In this document: positions 29,722 through 31,818 of the stretch, piece after piece
Layout: every line of letters begins with the position of its first letter
Position numbering within the stretch: the first letter of the stretch is position 1
From: Thermodesulfobacteriaceae bacterium
GTDB lineage: Bacteria > Desulfobacterota > Thermodesulfobacteria > Thermodesulfobacteriales > Thermodesulfobacteriaceae
Direction: 5' to 3'
Assembly (NCBI GenBank): GCA_015494725.1
Contig: WGAR01000168.1
Location: 1 to 31,818 of the forward strand
DNA length: 31,818 nt
Made by a program: the position numbers and the translations under genes
Notes under the pieces: model-generated
Databases searched by the model: none
The model's input: the letters and a program-made list of their open reading frames with translations, nothing else
Told to the model about the DNA's origin: nothing

Positions 29722-30500
29722 GGACGGATCCCCTGCTTCAGCTGGTGCCCTGGGCCTACACTCTGGCTCTGGTCCTGGTCCGGACCTCCTTTCTGCTCTT
29801 TTTTATGCCCCTTCTGGGAAGTGTGGCTCCTCCGGTAGTGCGGGCGGCCTTTTCCCTGGTCCTTTCCCTGGCCCTGATCTTCGTCCTTCCCGGCCCGGTG
29901 CTCCCTCCGCAACATCTCTTTCAGGTGGGACTGGCCCTGGCCCAGGAAGCCCTGCTGGGCCTTTCTCTGGCCTTTCTCCTGCGGGTGATCTTCGCCGGGA
30001 TCCAGCTGGGAGGAGAAATGGTGGGGATGCAGATCGGTTTCGGAGTGGCCCAGGTTATAGATCCGGTTACCGGGGTTCAGGCCCCCATCCTGGCCCAGCT
30101 CACCTATCTTCTGGCCTTTCTCTTTTTTCTGGTTTTCGATTTCCATCATCCCTTTCTTCTGGCTCTGGGGGAAGGGCTACGGTATCTGCCTCCCGGGAGG
30201 TTGAGCTTTTCGGCTCCGCTCTTTCTCTTTCTGGCCCGGGAAGGGCAAACCCTCTTTGTGGTTTCCCTGAAGATCCTGGCCCCGCTTCTGGCTTTCATGC
30301 TTCTGGTTCAGCTGGCCCTGGGGGTCATCTCCCGTTTCGTGCCCCAGATCAATATCATGATCGTGAGCTTTCCCCTTACCACCGGCCTGGGGCTTTTCTT
30401 TTTTGGTTTGACCCTGCTCTTTGTGCCCAAGGTCCTTCTTCCGGCCTTTGTGCGGGCCACGGAATTGTTTCGGGTCATCTTTCACGGTTTCGGAGGATAG
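29718..30500 (+). CDS. fliR: Flagellar export gate protein FliR
   Basis: 260 residues with about six hydrophobic helices. LVLVRTSFLLFFMPLLGS, FAGIQLGGEMVGMQIGFGVAQVIDP and FVPQINIMIVSFPLTTGLG are the conserved FliR blocks. One copy completes the FliPQR channel. The ATG overlaps the fliQ stop, and flhB begins one base after its own stop, so the export genes are coupled. Confidence 0.96.
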   Translation: MRTDPLLQLVPWAYTLALVLVRTSFLLFFMPLLGSVAPPVVRAAFSLVLSLALIFVLPGPVLPPQHLFQVGLALAQEALLGLSLAFLLRVIFAGIQLGGEMVGMQIGFGVAQVIDPVTGVQAPILAQLTYLLAFLFFLVFDFHHPFLLALGEGLRYLPPGRLSFSAPLFLFLAREGQTLFVVSLKILAPLLAFMLLVQLALGVISRFVPQINIMIVSFPLTTGLGLFFFGLTLLFVPKVLLPAFVRATELFRVIFHGFGG

Positions 30501-31568
30501 ATGCCGGAGGAACCCCTTCAGGAACGCACCGAGGAACCCACCCCGCGAAGACGGGAGGAGGCCCGCAAGCGGGGGCAGGTAGCCCGCAGCCGGGAGCTGG
30601 CCTCGGTGGCGGTGCTGGGCTCCAGCGTACTGGCCTTCGCCCTGAGCGGGACCTTCATGTACTATCAGATTCGTACCGCCCTGGAATTCTTCCTGGGAAA
30701 CCTCTTCCGGCCCTTCGATTTTCCGGAGGGGATGCTGGCCATCCGAAAGGCCTTTTATTTTTCGGCCCTGGGGGTGGCTCCCTTTTTCCTGCTCCTTACG
30801 ATAGCCGCCTTTCTGGCCCATTTTGTCCAGACCGGAGGGGTGGCGGCCTGGGAGGTCCTTTCCCCCAAGGCGGAACGCATAAACCCGGTGGAGGGGTTCA
30901 AGCGGCTCTTTTCCATTCCGGCCCTGGTGGAACTCGTCAAATCGGTGGCCAAAATCGTCATTATCTCGACGGTGGCCTATCTGGTCATCCGGCACCGGCT
31001 GGGGGATCTTCTGGCCCTTACCGGAGAAGACCTGCACACCCTGGCGGTGGAGCTTTACTTCCTCTCCCGGGATCTGGTCCTGAAATTGCTTATAGCTCTG
31101 GTGGTTCTGGCTATACTGGACTTTTTCTTCCAGCGCTGGGATCTGGAAAGGAAACTGCGCATGACCCGGGAGGAACTCAAAGAAGAACTCAAACAGACCG
31201 AGGGGGATCCCCTGGTACGCTCCCGGATCCGTCAGCTCCAGCGGGAAATGGCCCGCCGGCGCATGATGGCCGAGGTGCCCCGGGCGGATGTGGTCATTAC
31301 CAACCCGGAGCATCTGGCCGTGGCCCTTCGCTATCAATTGGGGGAGATGCCGGCTCCCCAGGTGGTGGCCAAGGGTCGGGGATATCTGGCCGAAAAGATA
31401 AAGGAGCTGGCCCGGGAGGCCGGGGTCCCGGTGGTGGAGGATCCGCCGCTGGCCCGGCTTCTCTATCAACGGGTGGAGGTAGGGGACTACATCCCCGAGG
31501 ATCTTTATCAGGCCGTGGCCGAGGTCCTGGCCTTTGTTTACCGCTTGCGGGGTAAGAGGGTCTCCTGA
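30501..31568 (+). CDS. flhB: Flagellar export switch protein FlhB, with NPEH cleavage site
   Basis: 355 residues. EERTEEPTPRRREEARKRGQVARSREL-type N-terminus (seen here as TEEPTPRRREEARKRGQ) and four membrane helices are followed by the cytoplasmic domain: MTREELKEELKQTEGDP, RADVVITNPEHLAVALRY, APQVVAKGRGYLAEKIKELA and VVEDPPLARLLYQ. It controls the change from hook to filament export after self-cleavage in NPTH; here residues 268-271 are NPEH. Asn and Pro of the scissile bond are kept. It overlaps flhA (TGATG). Confidence 0.95.
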   Translation: MPEEPLQERTEEPTPRRREEARKRGQVARSRELASVAVLGSSVLAFALSGTFMYYQIRTALEFFLGNLFRPFDFPEGMLAIRKAFYFSALGVAPFFLLLTIAAFLAHFVQTGGVAAWEVLSPKAERINPVEGFKRLFSIPALVELVKSVAKIVIISTVAYLVIRHRLGDLLALTGEDLHTLAVELYFLSRDLVLKLLIALVVLAILDFFFQRWDLERKLRMTREELKEELKQTEGDPLVRSRIRQLQREMARRRMMAEVPRADVVITNPEHLAVALRYQLGEMPAPQVVAKGRGYLAEKIKELAREAGVPVVEDPPLARLLYQRVEVGDYIPEDLYQAVAEVLAFVYRLRGKRVS

Positions 31569-31818
31569 TGGCCGAGGGAACCTTAACCCTCAAACGTTAC
31601 GTGGAACCGAGCAATGTGGTGGTGGCCGCCGGGGTGGTGGCCCTGTTGGTGATCATGGTCTTTCCGGTACCCCGGGGGCTCATGGATATCCTCCTGGCCC
31701 TGAGTTTTACCGTTTCGCTCACCATCCTTCTTATGTCCATGTATATTCAGAAACCCCTGGATTTTACGGCCTTTCCGGCCCTTCTTCTGGTGACCACCCT
31801 CTATCGGCTCTCCCTTAA
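31568..31818 (+). CDS. flhA: Flagellar export protein FlhA, 5' part
   Basis: The ATG at 31568 overlaps the flhB stop, and the frame stays open to the right edge (83 codons). It encodes MAEGTLTLKRYVEPSNV, a first membrane helix (VVVAAGVVALLVIMVFPVP), then LMDILLALSFTVSLTILLMSMY and PLDFTAFPALLLVTTLYRLSL, the standard FlhA/LcrD N-terminal signature. FlhA forms the nonameric ring that docks export substrates and uses the proton gradient. The rest lies beyond the window. Confidence 0.95.
   Translation, partial: MAEGTLTLKRYVEPSNVVVAAGVVALLVIMVFPVPRGLMDILLALSFTVSLTILLMSMYIQKPLDFTAFPALLLVTTLYRLSL

Noticed and set aside
30177..31469. 430-codon minus-strand open frame
   Set aside because: It is antisense to fliR and flhB; its His/Gln/Gly-rich text is typical of a shadow frame.
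1..31818. CRISPR arrays, tRNA/rRNA genes, insertion sequences or prophage
   Set aside because: No regularly spaced repeats, cloverleaf-like sequences, transposase or integrase motifs were seen in the gaps or genes.

Overview
The window reads as dense, moderately GC-rich bacterial chromosome from an anaerobe with dissimilatory sulfur metabolism. The best indicator is a complete dsrMKJOP membrane-complex operon with no dsrL between dsrK and dsrJ, which is the arrangement of sulfate reducers and related reductive or disproportionating lineages rather than of sulfur oxidisers. It is led by a lone RsbRD-N domain gene and followed by a CobB/CbiA-family amidase gene and a ferredoxin gene. With a selenocysteine-containing SelD and flagellar genes, this fits Desulfobacterota or Thermodesulfobacteriota. 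A thermophile is plausible, but the genus is inference only. I saw no rRNA, tRNA, CRISPR array or insertion sequence, and codon use looks uniform.

Layout. 1-342: 3' end of a sugar-phosphate isomerase-like gene. 347-3272 (minus): a tight operon of miaB, a DUF151 bifunctional-nuclease gene, a PHP phosphoesterase gene and a small HsdR-N-like gene. 3385-4580 (plus): a creatininase-family gene and a secreted TlpA-like thioredoxin gene. 4585-13228 (minus): xseA, an M23 peptidase gene, xseB, ispA and dxs, then a probable second unit with an EF-G-like GTPase gene, mog/moaB and selD. 13283-16634 (plus): dnaJ, nrdR, pyrF and a DUF763 gene. 16764-24184 (plus): the RsbRD-N gene, dsrM, dsrK, dsrJ, dsrO and dsrP, then a terminator, a CobB/DsrN-like gene and a ferredoxin gene. 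24226-26274: a J-domain-tail protein of unknown role, a macro-domain gene (minus) and an ogt/MGMT gene. 26412 to the right edge (plus): flagellar fliL, fliM, fliN, fliO, fliP, fliQ, fliR, flhB and the start of flhA, behind a candidate sigma-54 promoter.

How the genes work together. DsrMKJOP carries electrons across or along the membrane between the quinone pool or periplasm and the cytoplasmic Dsr/DsrC system. The CobB-like enzyme beside it is most likely the siroheme amidase (DsrN) that finishes the Dsr cofactor, and the ferredoxin is a likely electron carrier. SelD supplies selenophosphate and Mog/MoaB acts in molybdopterin synthesis, so both would serve Mo/W selenoenzymes such as formate dehydrogenase. 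Dxs and IspA make isoprenoid precursors for quinones and lipids. The fli/flh genes encode the C-ring and export gate.

Main points for a second look: selD contains an in-frame TGA (Sec15) with a bacterial SECIS-like hairpin, so a standard gene caller truncates it; the ferredoxin has Asp in place of a cluster cysteine; FlhB carries NPEH instead of NPTH at the autocleavage site; the EF-G-like protein lacks the catalytic His; fliL has a GG-N10-GC sigma-54-type promoter; and several SD-poor starts have -10-like boxes almost abutting them. Two or three genes (J-domain-tail protein, DUF763, HsdR-N-like) have no known function. I did not find a clearly new multi-gene system.
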